A stretch of 64,000 nucleotides of DNA from Bacillus sp. HNG. Its GTDB lineage: Bacteria > Bacillota > Bacilli > Bacillales > Bacillaceae_L. The stretch lies in NCBI RefSeq assembly GCF_003400205.1, contig NZ_QUQV01000001.1, forward strand, positions 372,001 to 436,000, written 5' to 3'. How positions within the stretch are numbered: the first letter of the stretch is position 1; each line of letters opens with the position of its first letter. The notes beneath the pieces are model-generated. The model ran no database searches. It saw nothing but the letters and a program-made list of their open reading frames with translations, and was not told where the DNA came from. This document shows, in pieces, positions 35,183 through 48,720 of this stretch. The position numbers and the translations under genes are program-made.

Positions 35183-37356
35183 TGACGATCAACTTCTTCC
35201 ATCACGAATGCTTCAATGATGTCTCCTTCTTTAATATCGTTATATTTCGTAATTGTTATACCACACTCGTAACCTTGCGCAACTTCCTTTACATCATCCT
35301 TGAAGCGTTTCAATGTATCGATTTCACCTTCAAAGATAACAACACCATTACGGATTAGGCGCACTCCACTATCGCGTGTGATTTTACCATCGGTAACATA
35401 AGAACCAGCAATTGTACCGATCTTAGATACTTTAAAGGTAGTACGAACTTCTGCTTGACCGATTACTTTCTCTTCAAATTCAGGGTCAAGCATACCCTTC
35501 ATTGCAGATTCAATTTCTTCGATTGCTTTATAGATAATACGGTGAAGACGGATATCAACTTCCTCTGCTTCAGCAGTGCGCTTTGCATTCACATCTGGTC
35601 GTACATTAAATCCGATTACAATCGCATTTGATGCAGATGCGAGGGTAATATCTGATTCATTAATTGCCCCGACACCAGTATGAATAATCTTAACTTTAAC
35701 ACCTTCTACATCAATTTTTTGGAGAGATGCTGCCAAAGCTTCTACAGAACCTTGAACATCGGCTTTAACAATAAGATTGATTTCCTTCATTTCACCTTGT
35801 TTGATATGTTCAAATAAATCTTCAAGGCTTACTTTTACTTTATCGCCACGTTGCTCAACTAATTGCTTTTGCGCTCTAGCTTCCCCAACCTGACGTGCTT
35901 TCTTTTCATCCTCAAAGACTACAAACTGATCACCAGCTTGTGGCACATCATTTAATCCTGTAACTTCAACTGGAGTTGAAGGTCCTGCTTCCTTAACGCG
36001 GCGACCAATATCATTAACCATTGCACGAACACGACCAAATGTGTTTCCAACAACAATTGGGTCACCAATGCGTAATGTTCCGTTTTGAACTAATAGTGTC
36101 GCAACTGAACCTCTTCCTTTGTCAAGCTTGGCTTCAATTACTGTACCTGTAGCTCTTCTCTTTGGATTGGCCTTATATTCTTCGACCTCACTAACGAGAA
36201 GAATCATTTCAAGCAGGTTGTCGATGCCTTCTCCTGTTAACGCAGAAATTGGTACGAATATGGTTTCTCCGCCCCAAGCCTCTGGAATTAGACCATGCTC
36301 TGTTAATTCCTGCATAACGCGATCTGGATTTGCTGTCGGCTTATCCATTTTATTCACTGCTACGATGATTGGTACCTCAGCAGCCTTAGCATGGTTAATT
36401 GCTTCAACTGTTTGAGGCATTACACCATCATCTGCTGCAACAACTAATACTGTGATATCTGTGATTTGAGCACCTCTTGCACGCATAGTTGTAAACGCAG
36501 CATGTCCCGGAGTATCCAAGAAAGTAATTTTCTTACCATTAACAACTACTTGATAGGCACCAATATGTTGCGTAATACCACCAGCTTCGCCAGCTGTTAC
36601 TTTGGTATTTCGGATTGAATCAAGGGTAGTTGTTTTACCGTGGTCAACATGTCCCATGATTGTTACGATAGAAGGTCTTTCAATTAGATCTTCATTTTTA
36701 TCTTCTTCAACATATTGTTCGAATTCTGTAACATCAAAGACAATTTCCTCTTCTACCGCTACACCATAATCGGATGCAATTAATTCGATTGAATCTTTAT
36801 CAAGATCTTGGTTAATTGTAGCCATAACACCTAACATGAAGAGCTTCTTAATAATTTCTGAAGGTTCTTTGCCAAGTTTTTTAGCTAATTCTCCAACCGT
36901 TAATGAACCAACAAACGTGATTTTTTCAGGCAATTTCTTTTCTGGCTTTGGCTGAACTGGTTGGTGATTGTTATTTGAACGATGATTGCCTTTTTGTTTA
37001 TTCTTATTTCTCTTATTATCCTTTGGTTGAAATGCCTTTTTCTGACCTTGGTTCTCCGTTTTTTTACCATCACGATTTTTAGGAGGTACAGGCTTTTTCT
37101 TCGTTTCGTTTTTTTCAACCACTGCTTCATCGTCATTAGCAGGCGATACTGGTTTACTATTATTCGTTTGTTCCTTTGCAGGCTTAACCTGTTCTGACTT
37201 CTTTCCAAATGATTGATCTAGTTTTTTCAAAATATCTCCCTCGATTGTTGCCATATGATTTTTAACCTCAATGTCCATCTCTTTAAGCTTCGTAATAACT
37301 TCTTTGCTTGAGATATTTTGTTTTTTTGCATATTCGTATACACGCATTCTACTCAT
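35179..37356 (-). CDS. infB: Translation initiation factor IF-2
   Basis: IF-2 delivers fMet-tRNA to the 30S subunit and drives subunit joining. The 725-residue protein has an IF2_N domain (1-50), a Lys/Asn/Gln-rich disordered linker (55-140), a second IF2_N unit (145-200) and the GTPase with G1 GHVDHGKT at 235-242, G3 DTPGH and G4 NKMD, followed by domains II-IV. The length is typical of Bacillus (716 in B. subtilis). GGGGGTGA precedes the ATG. Middle of the nusA operon. Confidence 0.97.
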   Translation of the reverse strand: MSRMRVYEYAKKQNISSKEVITKLKEMDIEVKNHMATIEGDILKKLDQSFGKKSEQVKPAKEQTNNSKPVSPANDDEAVVEKNETKKKPVPPKNRDGKKTENQGQKKAFQPKDNKRNKNKQKGNHRSNNNHQPVQPKPEKKLPEKITFVGSLTVGELAKKLGKEPSEIIKKLFMLGVMATINQDLDKDSIELIASDYGVAVEEEIVFDVTEFEQYVEEDKNEDLIERPSIVTIMGHVDHGKTTTLDSIRNTKVTAGEAGGITQHIGAYQVVVNGKKITFLDTPGHAAFTTMRARGAQITDITVLVVAADDGVMPQTVEAINHAKAAEVPIIVAVNKMDKPTANPDRVMQELTEHGLIPEAWGGETIFVPISALTGEGIDNLLEMILLVSEVEEYKANPKRRATGTVIEAKLDKGRGSVATLLVQNGTLRIGDPIVVGNTFGRVRAMVNDIGRRVKEAGPSTPVEVTGLNDVPQAGDQFVVFEDEKKARQVGEARAQKQLVEQRGDKVKVSLEDLFEHIKQGEMKEINLIVKADVQGSVEALAASLQKIDVEGVKVKIIHTGVGAINESDITLASASNAIVIGFNVRPDVNAKRTAEAEEVDIRLHRIIYKAIEEIESAMKGMLDPEFEEKVIGQAEVRTTFKVSKIGTIAGSYVTDGKITRDSGVRLIRNGVVIFEGEIDTLKRFKDDVKEVAQGYECGITITKYNDIKEGDIIEAFVMEEVDRH

Positions 37357-37375
37357 ATGTTCACCCCCAAATATG

Positions 37376-37678
37376 TTAATCGAGCAAGTGACTCATCTTT
37401 TTTGCAAACCCACTTTCTGTTATCGCGACAACCACTCTGGCATCTTTGCCAATCGCATGACCCAATGTATAACGGTCGCTAACAGTACGAAGTTGAACCT
37501 GATAATACGTGCTTTTATCCGTAATTTTCTTTGTAGTGTTTGCTGACGCATCTTCAGATAATAGAACTAATTTTGCGTTTCCATTGCGAATTTCCTTCAC
37601 AACAAGTTCTTCACCTGAAATGACTTTTCTCGCTCGATTGGCAAGACCCAATAACGACATCCATTCCTTGTTTTCCAT
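37376..37678 (-). CDS. ylxQ: YlxQ, L7Ae-family RNA-binding protein
   Basis: The 100-residue product is an L7Ae/L30e-fold protein with '[20 protein letters not shown]' at its start ([12 protein letters not shown]) and '[17 protein letters not shown]' as the kink-turn binding strand. Related YlxQ and YbxF proteins bind kink-turn RNA; the target of YlxQ is not settled. It lies between rnpM and infB, 19 bases before infB. Confidence 0.93.
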   Translation of the reverse strand: MENKEWMSLLGLANRARKVISGEELVVKEIRNGNAKLVLLSEDASANTTKKITDKSTYYQVQLRTVSDRYTLGHAIGKDARVVVAITESGFAKKMSHLLD

Positions 37679-37687
37679 CGATAAAGG

Positions 37688-37957
37688 CTACTCCTTATCT
37701 ACCAACTGAAGTAATTCTTCATAAATAGAATCATCAATCGTAGCTTTCAGTTGACTTGCAAGAATGTTCTTTTTCTTTGCTAGTAAAATACATTCTTTAT
37801 CTTTACTGAGGTACGCACCACGTCCCGACTTTTTTCCGGTCAGGTCAATTGTAACTTCGCCTTCTTTGGATCGTACAATTCTTACAAGTTCCTTTTTCGG
37901 CTTCATTTCACCACTAGCTATGCATTTACGTAATGGTATTTTTTTATTACCTACCAA
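37688..37957 (-). CDS. rnpM: RNase P modulator RnpM (YlxR, DUF448)
   Basis: Small basic protein of 89 residues with the DUF448 pattern: 'RKCIASGEMKPKKELVRIV' at about 8-26 (key residues R-K-C-I-A-S-G) and 'GRGAYLSKDKEC' at about 45-56. The family, long known as YlxR, was shown to bind and modulate RNase P RNA. It sits 11 bases after nusA in the classic nusA-ylxR-ylxQ-infB block. Confidence 0.93.
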   Translation of the reverse strand: MVGNKKIPLRKCIASGEMKPKKELVRIVRSKEGEVTIDLTGKKSGRGAYLSKDKECILLAKKKNILASQLKATIDDSIYEELLQLVDKE

Positions 37958-37968
37958 TTTCTTTCACC

Positions 37969-39105
37969 TCACTCGATTTCTTCAGATTGCAAATCGAATG
38001 CTTCAACCTCTAGTTCATCTTCATCATTTTCTTCAAATAAACCAAAGCCGTCTCTAGGATATATTCCCGCTTGCTCCGCCTCTGTTTGACTCTTAATATC
38101 AATTTTCCATCCTGTTAATTTTGCCGCTAAACGTGCATTTTGCCCACGTTTTCCAATTGCTAATGATAATTGATAGTCAGGAACAACAACAGTTGTTGCT
38201 TTTTCTTCTTCATTAACAATGACATCAAGCACTTTTGATGGACTTAAGGCATTCGCCACAAAAACAACTGGATCATCGGACCATTTGACAATGTCTATTT
38301 TTTCACCTTTTAATTCATTCACAATTGCTTGAACACGCTGCCCCTTAGGACCAACACATGAGCCAACTGGGTCTACCTCAGAATTATCAGAGTGAACAGA
38401 TATCTTTGAACGATCACCCGCTTCTCTCGCAACCGACTTAATTTCAACTGTTCCATCATAGATTTCAGGAACTTCGATTTCAAAAAGGCGTTTTAATAAT
38501 CCAGGATGTGTTCTAGAAACAAAGATTTGTGGTCCTTTTGTAGTTCTTTCAACCTTTGTTATGTAGACTTTAATTCGGTCATGTGGCTTATAATGTTCAT
38601 TTGGCATTTGTTCGTTTACCGGTAGCAATGCTTCGATTTTTCCTAAGCTAACATAGATAAACTTTGAATCTAAACGCTGAACAATTCCCGTCATGATATC
38701 TTCTTCACGGTCAATAAACTCGGAATAGATGACTCCTCTTTCTGCTTCACGAACACGTTGAGTTACAACCTGCTTTGCAGTTTGAGCAGCAATTCTACCA
38801 AAGTCTTTTGGTGTTACTTCGATTTCCACAACGTCTTCTACTTGGTAATTTGGATTAATAGTTCTAGCTTCTTCTAAGGAAATCTCTAATCGTGGGTCAA
38901 ACACTTCATCTACTACATCTTTTCTAGCAAACACACGCATTGAACCGTTTGCTAAGTTTAAATCTACTCTTACATTTTGAGCCTGATTAAAATTCCGCTT
39001 GTATGCAGAAATAAGTGCTGCCTCAATTGCTTCAATAATTACATCTTTACTAATGCCTTTTTCTTTCTCGAGCAATGTTAAGGCATCTAACAATTCACTA
39101 CTCAT
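37969..39105 (-). CDS. nusA: Transcription termination/antitermination factor NusA
   Basis: NusA binds RNA polymerase and promotes pausing and intrinsic termination. The 378-residue protein has the N-terminal polymerase-binding domain (1-130), an S1 domain (about 133-200) and two KH domains (about 205-345) including 'GSCVGPKGQRVQAIV' and 'LSLAIGKRGQNARLAAKLTG' (GKRGQNARLA). The short acidic tail in place of E. coli's AR repeats is normal for bacilli. The operon leader holds an intrinsic terminator through which NusA may control itself. Confidence 0.96.
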   Translation of the reverse strand: MSSELLDALTLLEKEKGISKDVIIEAIEAALISAYKRNFNQAQNVRVDLNLANGSMRVFARKDVVDEVFDPRLEISLEEARTINPNYQVEDVVEIEVTPKDFGRIAAQTAKQVVTQRVREAERGVIYSEFIDREEDIMTGIVQRLDSKFIYVSLGKIEALLPVNEQMPNEHYKPHDRIKVYITKVERTTKGPQIFVSRTHPGLLKRLFEIEVPEIYDGTVEIKSVAREAGDRSKISVHSDNSEVDPVGSCVGPKGQRVQAIVNELKGEKIDIVKWSDDPVVFVANALSPSKVLDVIVNEEEKATTVVVPDYQLSLAIGKRGQNARLAAKLTGWKIDIKSQTEAEQAGIYPRDGFGLFEENDEDELEVEAFDLQSEEIE

Positions 39106-39138
39106 TTGTCTTCTAATCCCCCTTATGAATTCTAACTA

Positions 39139-39612
39139 TTAATGAAAAGTAACAGCAAGTCTTGCATTTGCAATTTTTTCATACGGAATTTCTACAGATT
39201 TTTTGCGTGTTTTGACCATAATGTTGATTATCATTATACTTCCATCAAAGGATGCAAGCTCTCCTTCAAAGACCTTTTCGCCATCGATTGGTTCATATGT
39301 CTTCACATACACCAGTTTTCCAATTGCCTTTTCGAAGTCGCTCATTTTTTTCAACGGGCGTTCAGCACCTGGACTTGAAACCTCGAGAAAATAGTTATAA
39401 GGAATCGGATCAATTTCATCAAGCTTTTCGCTTAACTTTTCACTAACTGTTCCACAATCTTCTATATCAACGCCCTTTTCAGAGTCGATGAAGACCCGAA
39501 GAAACCAGTCTTTTCCTTCCTTTACATACTCAACATCTACAAGTTCCATCTGTAATTCAGTTAATATAGGTATCACTAATTCTTCCACTATTTGTGTTAC
39601 CTTTTTACTCAT
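39139..39612 (-). CDS. rimP: Ribosome maturation factor RimP
   Basis: RimP (YlxS), 157 residues, needed for 30S subunit assembly. Two domains are visible: an alpha/beta part ending near residue 83 with '[16 protein letters not shown]' ([11 protein letters not shown], the family signature) and a C-terminal SH3-like barrel. First gene of the nusA-infB operon. TAGGAGG lies before the ATG. Confidence 0.95.
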   Translation of the reverse strand: MSKKVTQIVEELVIPILTELQMELVDVEYVKEGKDWFLRVFIDSEKGVDIEDCGTVSEKLSEKLDEIDPIPYNYFLEVSSPGAERPLKKMSDFEKAIGKLVYVKTYEPIDGEKVFEGELASFDGSIMIINIMVKTRKKSVEIPYEKIANARLAVTFH

Positions 39613-39673
39613 GTTTTTCCTCCTAAGCTGAAAAGGAATTTTCGTTTTTGTTCTTTAGTATTTCCTAAGTAGT

Positions 39674-39701
39674 GTAAAAACACCCTGCTATAGTAGCAGG
39701 G
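39674..39701 (-). terminator. Leader terminator of the rimP-nusA operon
   Basis: Minus strand CCCTGCTA, three-base loop, TAGCAGGG, then TGTTTTTACAC. The T run is interrupted by a G. It stands 62 bases before rimP and after the polC terminator, so it acts on the operon's own leader. In B. subtilis NusA controls its operon through a NusA-dependent terminator in this leader. The 386-base gap also holds the polC terminator and a family B repeat; the promoter was not identified. Confidence 0.65.
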
Positions 39702-39774
39702 AGGCAGTTGGAAAATATAGAGAAGTTCCATCTTTAGAAAAAGTTGTTACACAATTTAGCCTCAGCCAAAGAAT

Positions 39775-39798
39775 AAAGAGTGGGAAGCCCCACTCTTT
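39775..39798 (-). terminator. Intrinsic terminator after polC
   Basis: Minus strand AAAGAGTGGG, four-base loop, CCCACTCTTT. It lies 201 bases after the polC stop, beyond the family B repeat. Confidence 0.8.
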
Positions 39799-39870
39799 CA
39801 TCAGTAATTATACATAGCATTTCCATAAAAACTATAACATAATCGCTGTTTATATGCAAATAAATTTAAA

Positions 39871-39986
39871 AGCGCTAGTGCCTTGCTTAGCCCCGACAAG
39901 CACAAGACAGGCCGGCTAGAAGGTTGCCCTTTAACCTTCTCGACGGAATGGCTTGTGACCTCGAGGGGCTAGGCGCTGGAGCTAGA
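39871..39986. repeat. Repeat family B, copy 2
   Basis: Outer arms AGCGCTAGTGCC and GGCGCTGGAGCT, a second stem TAGCCCC/GGGGCTA, the shared blocks ACAAGCACAAGAC and GTGACCTCGAG, and the inner hairpin AGAAGGTT-gcccttt-AACCTTCT. The whole 116 bases can fold as one long hairpin. It begins 13 bases after the polC stop and would be the 3' end of that transcript. Confidence 0.85.
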
Positions 39987-39998
39987 TATCGATAATAA

Positions 39999-42900
39999 CT
40001 AGAACAAGGATAATTGATTTTGTTCTGGCATATCTTCTAGGCAACCATGGTTCTCAAGGTATTCCATGATTGTCTTCGATACTTTACCACGCTTTTGTAA
40101 ATCTTCTTTTGATAAAAATTCACCTTGTTCTCTTGCTTTTACAATATTAATAGCAGCGTTGGTACCAAGTCCAGGAATCGAATTGAACGGAGGAATTAAA
40201 GCATCCCCGTCGATGATAAATTCTGTTGCACTAGAGCGATACAAATCAATCTTATTAAAGGCAAATCCACGCTCACACATTTCAAGTGCTAACTCAAGAA
40301 CTGTAAGTAGGTTCTTTTCTTTAGGTGAAGCATCAAGCCCTTTTGCATTGATTTCTTCCATACGCGCCCGAATTGTACTGGAACCCCGTACCATTGCCTC
40401 GACATCGAAATCGTCCGCACGAACAGTGAAGTATGCTGCATAATAGAGTAATGGCAAATGAACCTTAAAATATGCAATCCTTACTGCCATTAGTACATAA
40501 GCGGCAGCATGGGCTTTTGGGAACATATATTTTATTTTCAAACAAGAATCGATATACCAATCTGGGACATCATTTTTCTTCATTTCTTCGATAAATTCAT
40601 CGGTTAGTCCCTTCCCTTTACGGACGGATTCCATGATTTTAAATGCCATCGAAGGATCTAATCCTTTATAGATCAGATATACCATTATATCGTCACGACA
40701 ACCAATAACTTCACTAAGCGTACAAATATTGTTTTGGATAAGCTCCTGTGCGTTTCCTAGCCAAACATCTGTACCATGTGATAGACCTGAAATCTGTACG
40801 AGTTCAGAGAAAGTAGTCGGCTTTGTATCCTCAAGCATTTGGCGTACAAATCTTGTACCGAATTCTGGAATCCCGAGGGTACCCGTTTTACACATGATCT
40901 GCTCTTCGGTTACACCAAGAGATTCTGTCCCACTGAAAATTTTCATAACCTCAGGGTCATCTGTTGGAATCGTTTTTGGATCAATCCCACTTAAATCCTG
41001 GAGCATCCGAATAACTGTCGGATCATCGTGCCCAAGAATATCCAGTTTTAACACATTGTCATGGATAGAATGGAAATCGAAATGGGTTGTTCGCCATTCA
41101 GAATTAATATCATCGGCAGGAAATTGAATTGGTGAAAAATCATAAATATCCATGTAGTCTGGTACAACGATAATACCACCAGGGTGCTGTCCAGTTGTTC
41201 GTTTAACACCGGTACAACCCGCAACTAACCGATCTGTTTCTGCACCGCGCATCGTTAAGTTATGATCATTCGCATACCCTTTTACATACCCATAGGCTGT
41301 TTTTTCAGCAACGGTACCAATGGTTCCAGCACGATATACATACTCCTCACCAAATAGCACCTTTGTATAGTTATGAGCACGTGGCTGGTATTCACCAGAG
41401 AAGTTTAAGTCGATATCCGGTACCTTGTCTCCTTTGAATCCTAAAAACGTTTCGAAAGGAATATCATGACCGTCTTTTTTATAATTAGCCCCGCAATTTG
41501 GGCATTCCTTATCCGGTAGGTCAAAACCAGAACCGACTGAACCATCGTTAAAGAACTCTAAATGCTTACAATCCGGACATACATAATGTGGAGGTAATGG
41601 ATTAACCTCTGTAATCTCTGTCATCGTAGCGACTAACGATGAACCAACCGAACCACGAGAACCTACTAGATACCCATCATCCAGTGATTTTTTCACAAGT
41701 TTATGGGAGATCAAGTAAATAACTGCGAATCCATGCCCAATGATACTTTTAAGTTCTTTTTCCAATCGCTTTTCTACGATTTCAGGTAATTCTTCACCAT
41801 AGATACTTCTTGCCATGCTATAGCTCATATCCCTAATTTCATCTTCCGCACCTTCGATTTTAGGTGTATATAGATCATCTTTTATCGGCTTCACGTCACC
41901 AACCATGTCTGCGACTTTTTGTGTATTTGTCACGACAATTTCCTTCGCTTTCTCTTTATCAAGAAAAGAGAAACAGTCTAACATTTCGTTCGTTGTCCGG
42001 AAATGGACCTCAGGTAGCGAGTGTCGATTTAACGGATTGGCTCCACCCTGAGACCGTACTAAAATTTTTCGGTAGATATGATCCTCTGGGTTAAGATAAT
42101 GCACATTCCCAGTTGCAACTACCGGTACATTCAGCTTTTCACCAAGGCTGACAATATTCTTTAAGATATCCTTAAGTTCCCGCTCATTTTGAATCAAATC
42201 TAATTCTAATAAATGTTTATAGTTTGATGGTGGCTGAACCTCAAGATAATCATAAAATTGAGCAATAGACTCTACTTCCTCAGGTGACTTCTGCATCATG
42301 CCTTCAAATACTTCCCCTTTATCACAAGCAGATCCTACTAAAATACCTTCTCGATATTTTTGTAATTGTGATCTTGGAATACGAGGTACACGATAATAAT
42401 AATGAATATGTGATAACGAAATTAATTTAAATAAATTCTTAAGACCTACATCATTTTGGGCTAACAATGTCGCATGATATGGTCTAGAACGTTGGTAGGA
42501 TTTACCTTGACCCATGTAATCATTTAATTGATCATGGTACATAATTTCTTTTTCAGCCGCATCTTTTAACAATTTTACTGCTAAAAATCCTGTTGCCTCC
42601 GCATCGTATATCGCACGGTGATGCTGGGTTAATTCAATATCAAACTTTTTACACAATGTATTTAAACGGTGGTTTTTTAAATCCGGATATAAAAATCTAG
42701 CAAGCTCTAGTGTGTCAATGACAGGATTGGTTGCTTGCTCAAGACCCGCTTTTTTATAACCTACATTCAGGAACCCCATATCAAAGCTTGCATTATGAGC
42801 TACTAATATCGCATCCCCAGTCCATTCCTTGAATTTTACTAAGACTTCACTAACTTCAGGCGCTGAACTCACCATGTCATCTGTGATTCCAGTAAGATCA

Positions 42901-44312
42901 ATTGTCGTTGCACTTAAGCGATGATGTGGGTTAGCAAATGATTCGAATCGGTCTATGATTTCACCATTTTTTACTTTAACAGCGGCCAACTCAATAATCG
43001 TGTTATAAACTGCAGATAAACCTGTTGTTTCAACGTCAAAAACGACATACGTATCTTCTTCTAAATTACGATGTTGTGAATTATATGCAATTGGGACACC
43101 ATCATCGACTAAATTAGCTTCCACACCATAAATCATCTTTATCCCATTTTTCTTAGCAGCGGAATATGCTTCTGGGAATGATTGAGCACCAGCATGGTCA
43201 GTTAATGCAATAGCAGTGTGACCCCATTTTTTAGCTTGTCCAACTAATTGGCTAATTGAAGTGACAGCATCCATCTGACTCATAGGTGTGTGCAAGTGAA
43301 GCTCGACACGTTTTTCTCCTTCAGGAGCAGTGTCTTTTCTTTCATTCATAGGCTGGATTTCATTAATATCATTAGCAATCATAACTAAGTCTCTAACAAA
43401 AGTATCATTCTGAATACTTCCTCGTACTCGAACCCACATACCTTTTTTAATTGATTGTAATAGTTGAACATCTTCTTTATCGCGTGAGAATACTTTTACT
43501 AAAATCGAATCCGTATAATCGGTAATTTTGAAGGTTAGAAGTGTTCTGCCACTGCGTAACTCCCTTGTCTCTGCAAAGAAGATATAGCCTTGAACCGCGA
43601 TTCTCCGCTCCTCGTCAAGGATTGAACTAATTTCTTTAAAGTCTTCATCCTCTTTAATTGTATAACCAATCGTAATCGGTCCAGTAACGGCGTTAGCTTG
43701 TTCTTTATCCTTTTCTTTCTTCTGCATGTCAGCAACGGCTAACAATGCTCTTTCTTGGTCTTCTTGTTGTTTTTTCTCTAAAAACTGTTCATACTCCTTA
43801 TTCGATAACTCTACCTCTGTTTCAAGCGTGAACATGGGAAAACCATAGGATTGATATACATTTCCTATCAATTGACCGTATTTTTTCTTAATCGCAATAG
43901 ATTCAGTATCATTTCTTGTTTTGATATGAAGTTTAAGACCCTGTTGGGTAGGTAGTTGATTATGCAATAACGATAAAATTGGTGGTGCGATTCCATCTAA
44001 TTCTTGTAAACATAGTGGCCAATAGGCCTGGACCATTTCTTCAGTCACGTGCTGAGACCCGACATGTAAAGAGAAGGTCACAGATGCGATATGGGCGAAT
44101 TTTGTTTGTAATTGTGTAGAAAAAATTCTCATGACATCGGCAGGTATCACATTTTCAAAAGAAAATACAAAATGCCATGCTTTGTTTTCTTTGTCAATCA
44201 TCAGTTTTACAATACCTGCATTTTCAAAGTGTGTAACCAATGCATCGTCAGTTAACTCAAGTTGTTGCAGTAATACTTTAAAACGCTCTTTTTGCTGTGG
44301 CGATAATTCCAT
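39999..44312 (-). CDS. polC: DNA polymerase III alpha subunit, PolC type
   Basis: PolC is the main replicative polymerase of low-GC Gram-positive bacteria. The 1437-residue protein shows, in order, N-terminal domains, an OB fold (about 235-320), a PHP domain with '[12 protein letters not shown]' that is split by a DnaQ-type proofreading exonuclease ('[21 protein letters not shown]', motif DVETTG), and the C-family polymerase with '[12 protein letters not shown]' (metal aspartates D-x-D) and a zinc-binding C-x2-C pair set. The length equals B. subtilis PolC (1437). It follows proS; GAGGGGG precedes the ATG. Confidence 0.98.
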   Translation of the reverse strand: MELSPQQKERFKVLLQQLELTDDALVTHFENAGIVKLMIDKENKAWHFVFSFENVIPADVMRIFSTQLQTKFAHIASVTFSLHVGSQHVTEEMVQAYWPLCLQELDGIAPPILSLLHNQLPTQQGLKLHIKTRNDTESIAIKKKYGQLIGNVYQSYGFPMFTLETEVELSNKEYEQFLEKKQQEDQERALLAVADMQKKEKDKEQANAVTGPITIGYTIKEDEDFKEISSILDEERRIAVQGYIFFAETRELRSGRTLLTFKITDYTDSILVKVFSRDKEDVQLLQSIKKGMWVRVRGSIQNDTFVRDLVMIANDINEIQPMNERKDTAPEGEKRVELHLHTPMSQMDAVTSISQLVGQAKKWGHTAIALTDHAGAQSFPEAYSAAKKNGIKMIYGVEANLVDDGVPIAYNSQHRNLEEDTYVVFDVETTGLSAVYNTIIELAAVKVKNGEIIDRFESFANPHHRLSATTIDLTGITDDMVSSAPEVSEVLVKFKEWTGDAILVAHNASFDMGFLNVGYKKAGLEQATNPVIDTLELARFLYPDLKNHRLNTLCKKFDIELTQHHRAIYDAEATGFLAVKLLKDAAEKEIMYHDQLNDYMGQGKSYQRSRPYHATLLAQNDVGLKNLFKLISLSHIHYYYRVPRIPRSQLQKYREGILVGSACDKGEVFEGMMQKSPEEVESIAQFYDYLEVQPPSNYKHLLELDLIQNERELKDILKNIVSLGEKLNVPVVATGNVHYLNPEDHIYRKILVRSQGGANPLNRHSLPEVHFRTTNEMLDCFSFLDKEKAKEIVVTNTQKVADMVGDVKPIKDDLYTPKIEGAEDEIRDMSYSMARSIYGEELPEIVEKRLEKELKSIIGHGFAVIYLISHKLVKKSLDDGYLVGSRGSVGSSLVATMTEITEVNPLPPHYVCPDCKHLEFFNDGSVGSGFDLPDKECPNCGANYKKDGHDIPFETFLGFKGDKVPDIDLNFSGEYQPRAHNYTKVLFGEEYVYRAGTIGTVAEKTAYGYVKGYANDHNLTMRGAETDRLVAGCTGVKRTTGQHPGGIIVVPDYMDIYDFSPIQFPADDINSEWRTTHFDFHSIHDNVLKLDILGHDDPTVIRMLQDLSGIDPKTIPTDDPEVMKIFSGTESLGVTEEQIMCKTGTLGIPEFGTRFVRQMLEDTKPTTFSELVQISGLSHGTDVWLGNAQELIQNNICTLSEVIGCRDDIMVYLIYKGLDPSMAFKIMESVRKGKGLTDEFIEEMKKNDVPDWYIDSCLKIKYMFPKAHAAAYVLMAVRIAYFKVHLPLLYYAAYFTVRADDFDVEAMVRGSSTIRARMEEINAKGLDASPKEKNLLTVLELALEMCERGFAFNKIDLYRSSATEFIIDGDALIPPFNSIPGLGTNAAINIVKAREQGEFLSKEDLQKRGKVSKTIMEYLENHGCLEDMPEQNQLSLF

Positions 44313-44340
44313 CCTCGTTCCCCCTCTTCAGACAGAATAA

Positions 44341-44368
44341 TGAAGGTACCTCAAATTATCGAGGTACC
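44341..44368 (-). terminator. Hairpin between proS and polC
   Basis: Minus strand GGTACCTC, eight-base loop, GAGGTACC followed by only two T residues and CATTATTCTG. The stem is perfect but the tail is poor, so it may be an attenuator or a processing site instead of a full terminator. Confidence 0.35.
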
Positions 44369-44385
44369 CTCTTCTTTTCTATTAT

Positions 44386-46104
<1,719 letters not shown>

Positions 46105-46119
46105 TTATTGAACTTCAAT

Positions 46120-47379
46120 TTATAAAAAGAATCGTTGAATATCATTCCAGGTAACAACCAACATTAGAAGCATTAGTAAGGCAAATCCAATAAAATGAAC
46201 CATACCTTCTTTTTGCTTATCAATTGGTTTTCCACGTACAGCTTCCAACGCAAAGAATACTAATCGTCCACCATCAAGAGCTGGCAGTGGTAAAAGGTTC
46301 ACAATTCCTAAGTTAATGCTAAGGATAGCAGCCCATTTCATTACATAGAAGATTCCAGATTGAACAACTGTATCGGTCGAAACATATATTCCAACTGGCC
46401 CAGATAACATGTCAATCGAAAATTGACCTGTAATAAGCTTTCCTAGGCCTAGTAAAATTTCCTTTGTCCACATAAAGGTTTCCAAGACACCATATTTCAA
46501 GGATGGCAAAACGGATTTCTCAACTGGACCATAAACACCTATGACCCCAATTGTTTCATTCTCAAGCTGCTGAGCTTTAGGGGTTACGGAAATTTCATGA
46601 AGGCTACCGTTACGTTCGACCACAAAGCCGATTTCTTCTTCGGGATGAGAGCGAATGATATTTACAATATCATTCCAGGTTGATACTTGTTCATTATCAA
46701 TCTCGCGAACAAGATCACCTTCATGGAGCCCAGCTCGAAGTGCTGCTCCATCTTCAGTTAATTTTCCAAGGATTGGTTTATCAACCGGAGTTCCTTGTAG
46801 TAAGCCGATTACAATTAAAATAATAAAAGCTAGTACAAAATTCATTGCGGGACCAGCAGCAATTGCCAATGTACGTTGCATTAATGTTTTAGAAGCAAAT
46901 TGGCGATTATAAGGAGCGATTTGCGTTTCTTGTCCATCCATGACAAAAAAAGCAGTCTCACTAACCTCAAATCTTTTTAGAACCTCATCTTCTCCATCTT
47001 CATATCCAGTAATAAATAAGTGATGCTCTAAGTCAGCTTCCTCAACCTCAATTACCTTTAAATCAGGATATTTATCCTTATTATTTAAAACAATTTTATC
47101 GACTTTCCCATCTTTATTTAATAACAACCCGATGTTATGACCTGGTTTAATTTCAACCATTTCTGGGTCTTCGCCAGCCATTCTAACATATCCGCCAATC
47201 GGAAGGAGACGAATGGTATAAAGTGTTTCATTTTTTCTAAAGGTAAATACCTTTGGTCCCATCCCAATTGCAAATTCACGACAAAGAATACCGGCTCGCT
47301 TAGCTAATACGAGATGTCCCCACTCATGAAAAAATACAAGTGCACCAAATATAATGATAAAGGCTATCACAGTCTCCAC
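46120..47379 (-). CDS. rasP: Site-2 intramembrane metalloprotease RasP (RseP)
   Basis: Zinc protease that cleaves membrane proteins within the bilayer; in B. subtilis it processes the anti-sigma factor RsiW, FtsL and signal peptide remnants. The 419-residue protein has HEWGH at 18-22 in the first span, a PDZ domain in the middle (about 195-290), and the second zinc motif 'NLLPLPALDGGR' near residue 355. Membrane spans at about 4-24, 175-195, 330-350 and 395-415. GTG 47379 is chosen as start because AAAGGTGG lies eight bases before it. A family B repeat fills the gap behind dxr. Confidence 0.94.
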   Translation of the reverse strand: METVIAFIIIFGALVFFHEWGHLVLAKRAGILCREFAIGMGPKVFTFRKNETLYTIRLLPIGGYVRMAGEDPEMVEIKPGHNIGLLLNKDGKVDKIVLNNKDKYPDLKVIEVEEADLEHHLFITGYEDGEDEVLKRFEVSETAFFVMDGQETQIAPYNRQFASKTLMQRTLAIAAGPAMNFVLAFIILIVIGLLQGTPVDKPILGKLTEDGAALRAGLHEGDLVREIDNEQVSTWNDIVNIIRSHPEEEIGFVVERNGSLHEISVTPKAQQLENETIGVIGVYGPVEKSVLPSLKYGVLETFMWTKEILLGLGKLITGQFSIDMLSGPVGIYVSTDTVVQSGIFYVMKWAAILSINLGIVNLLPLPALDGGRLVFFALEAVRGKPIDKQKEGMVHFIGFALLMLLMLVVTWNDIQRFFL

Positions 47380-47412
47380 ATATTTAACCACCTTTTGTTA
47401 GATTAAGCCAAA

Positions 47413-47530
47413 AGCGCTAAGCGTACCCGCTAATGGGCTAAAAGCACAAGACGAAAGCTGACGGAAGGCACTTTTTTCCTTCAGAAGCTATTGACTTATG
47501 ACCTCGAGCCGATGGCGCCTGAAGCTAGAC
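47413..47530. repeat. Repeat family B, copy 3
   Basis: Shares the blocks AGCACAAGACGA, GACTTATGACCTCGAGCCGATGGCGCC and GAAGCTAGAC with the other copies and has the inner hairpin GGAAGG-cactttttt-CCTTC. The outer arms (AGCGCTAAGCG / GGCGCCTGAAGCT) are more diverged. It occupies the dxr-rasP gap and is therefore within an operon, directly upstream of the rasP ribosome-binding site region. Confidence 0.8.
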
Positions 47531-47538
47531 GTATACAA

Positions 47539-48696
47539 CTATTTCCTATCTACCAAGTCACGAACAAATACTCGTGTTTGTTGATCTACTTGTTGGATGA
47601 TATCCAAACTTGGATTTTGGATGGTATCGTGTTTTTCCAATGCTTCTTCTATGATTTCCTCAATTTCTAAGAATGAGATTTTACCATTTAAAAATCCTGA
47701 CACCGCCTCTTCATTTGCAGCATTTAATACAGTTGGAAGAGTCCCACCTGTTTTACCCGCATGAAAAGCAAATCCAAGGCATCTAAATCTGTCAAAATCC
47801 GGCTTTGAAAAATGTAGTTTTCCTATTTCCCAAAGTCGTAATCTCTCCTTAGATGCAGGCATTGGATAACGATCTGGATATGAAAAGGCATATTGAATGG
47901 GAACCCTCATATCTGGTGTTCCAAGTTGTGCGATAACACTGCTATCATGAAACTCAACCATGGAATGAATAATGCTTTCTTTATGAAGAAGAACATCAAT
48001 TTGTTCATATGGAAGATTAAACAGCCAATGAGCTTCAATCACTTCTAATCCTTTGTTCATCATGGTTGCTGAATCAATTGTAATTTTAGCACCCATTGAC
48101 CAGTTCGGGTGATTAAGTGCATCTTCAATCGTAACATCCTTAAGCTCATCACGAGTTCGATCACGGAAACTACCCCCTGAAGCAGTCAAAATGAGTTTCT
48201 CCACATTCTTTTCATTTTCACCCTGTAGGCATTGAAAGATAGCAGAGTGCTCACTATCTACTGGTAATATGTCTACGCCATGTCTCTTTACGGCATCCAT
48301 AACAAGGTGCCCTGCAGTAACGAGAGTTTCCTTGTTGGCAAGCGCAATTGTTTTTTTGGCTTCAATTGCTTTTAAAGTTGGTAATAATCCTACGCTCCCA
48401 ACTACAGCATTGAGTAAGATTGTTGCTTCATCGTATGTTGCAACCTCAATTAAACCTTCATCACCATATACAAACTGAATATCACTAGAAAACTCACTTT
48501 TCAATAATTCACATGTTTCTTTTGTTTTTACAGAAACAAGTTTCGGTGAAAACTTATGTATAATTTCACGCCCTAAGGTCACATTACCCCCTAAAGACAT
48601 AGCAACAAGCTTTAACTTTTCCGGATGCTGCTCGATCACATCCAATGTTTGTTGCCCAATGGAGCCCGTAGCCCCTAATAAACTAATTTTCTTCAC
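47539..48696 (-). CDS. dxr: 1-deoxy-D-xylulose-5-phosphate reductoisomerase
   Basis: Dxr converts DXP to methylerythritol phosphate, the first committed step of the MEP isoprenoid pathway that feeds UppS and quinones. The 385-residue enzyme has the NADPH loop GATGSIG at 8-14, the substrate loop '[10 protein letters not shown]' and the metal-binding '[13 protein letters not shown]' (D-S-E). The start is GTG at 48696 with TTGGGAGTGA upstream. Twenty-four bases after cdsA. Confidence 0.96.
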   Translation of the reverse strand: MKKISLLGATGSIGQQTLDVIEQHPEKLKLVAMSLGGNVTLGREIIHKFSPKLVSVKTKETCELLKSEFSSDIQFVYGDEGLIEVATYDEATILLNAVVGSVGLLPTLKAIEAKKTIALANKETLVTAGHLVMDAVKRHGVDILPVDSEHSAIFQCLQGENEKNVEKLILTASGGSFRDRTRDELKDVTIEDALNHPNWSMGAKITIDSATMMNKGLEVIEAHWLFNLPYEQIDVLLHKESIIHSMVEFHDSSVIAQLGTPDMRVPIQYAFSYPDRYPMPASKERLRLWEIGKLHFSKPDFDRFRCLGFAFHAGKTGGTLPTVLNAANEEAVSGFLNGKISFLEIEEIIEEALEKHDTIQNPSLDIIQQVDQQTRVFVRDLVDRK

Positions 48697-48720
48697 AAAC
48701 TCACTCCCAATACAAAACCA

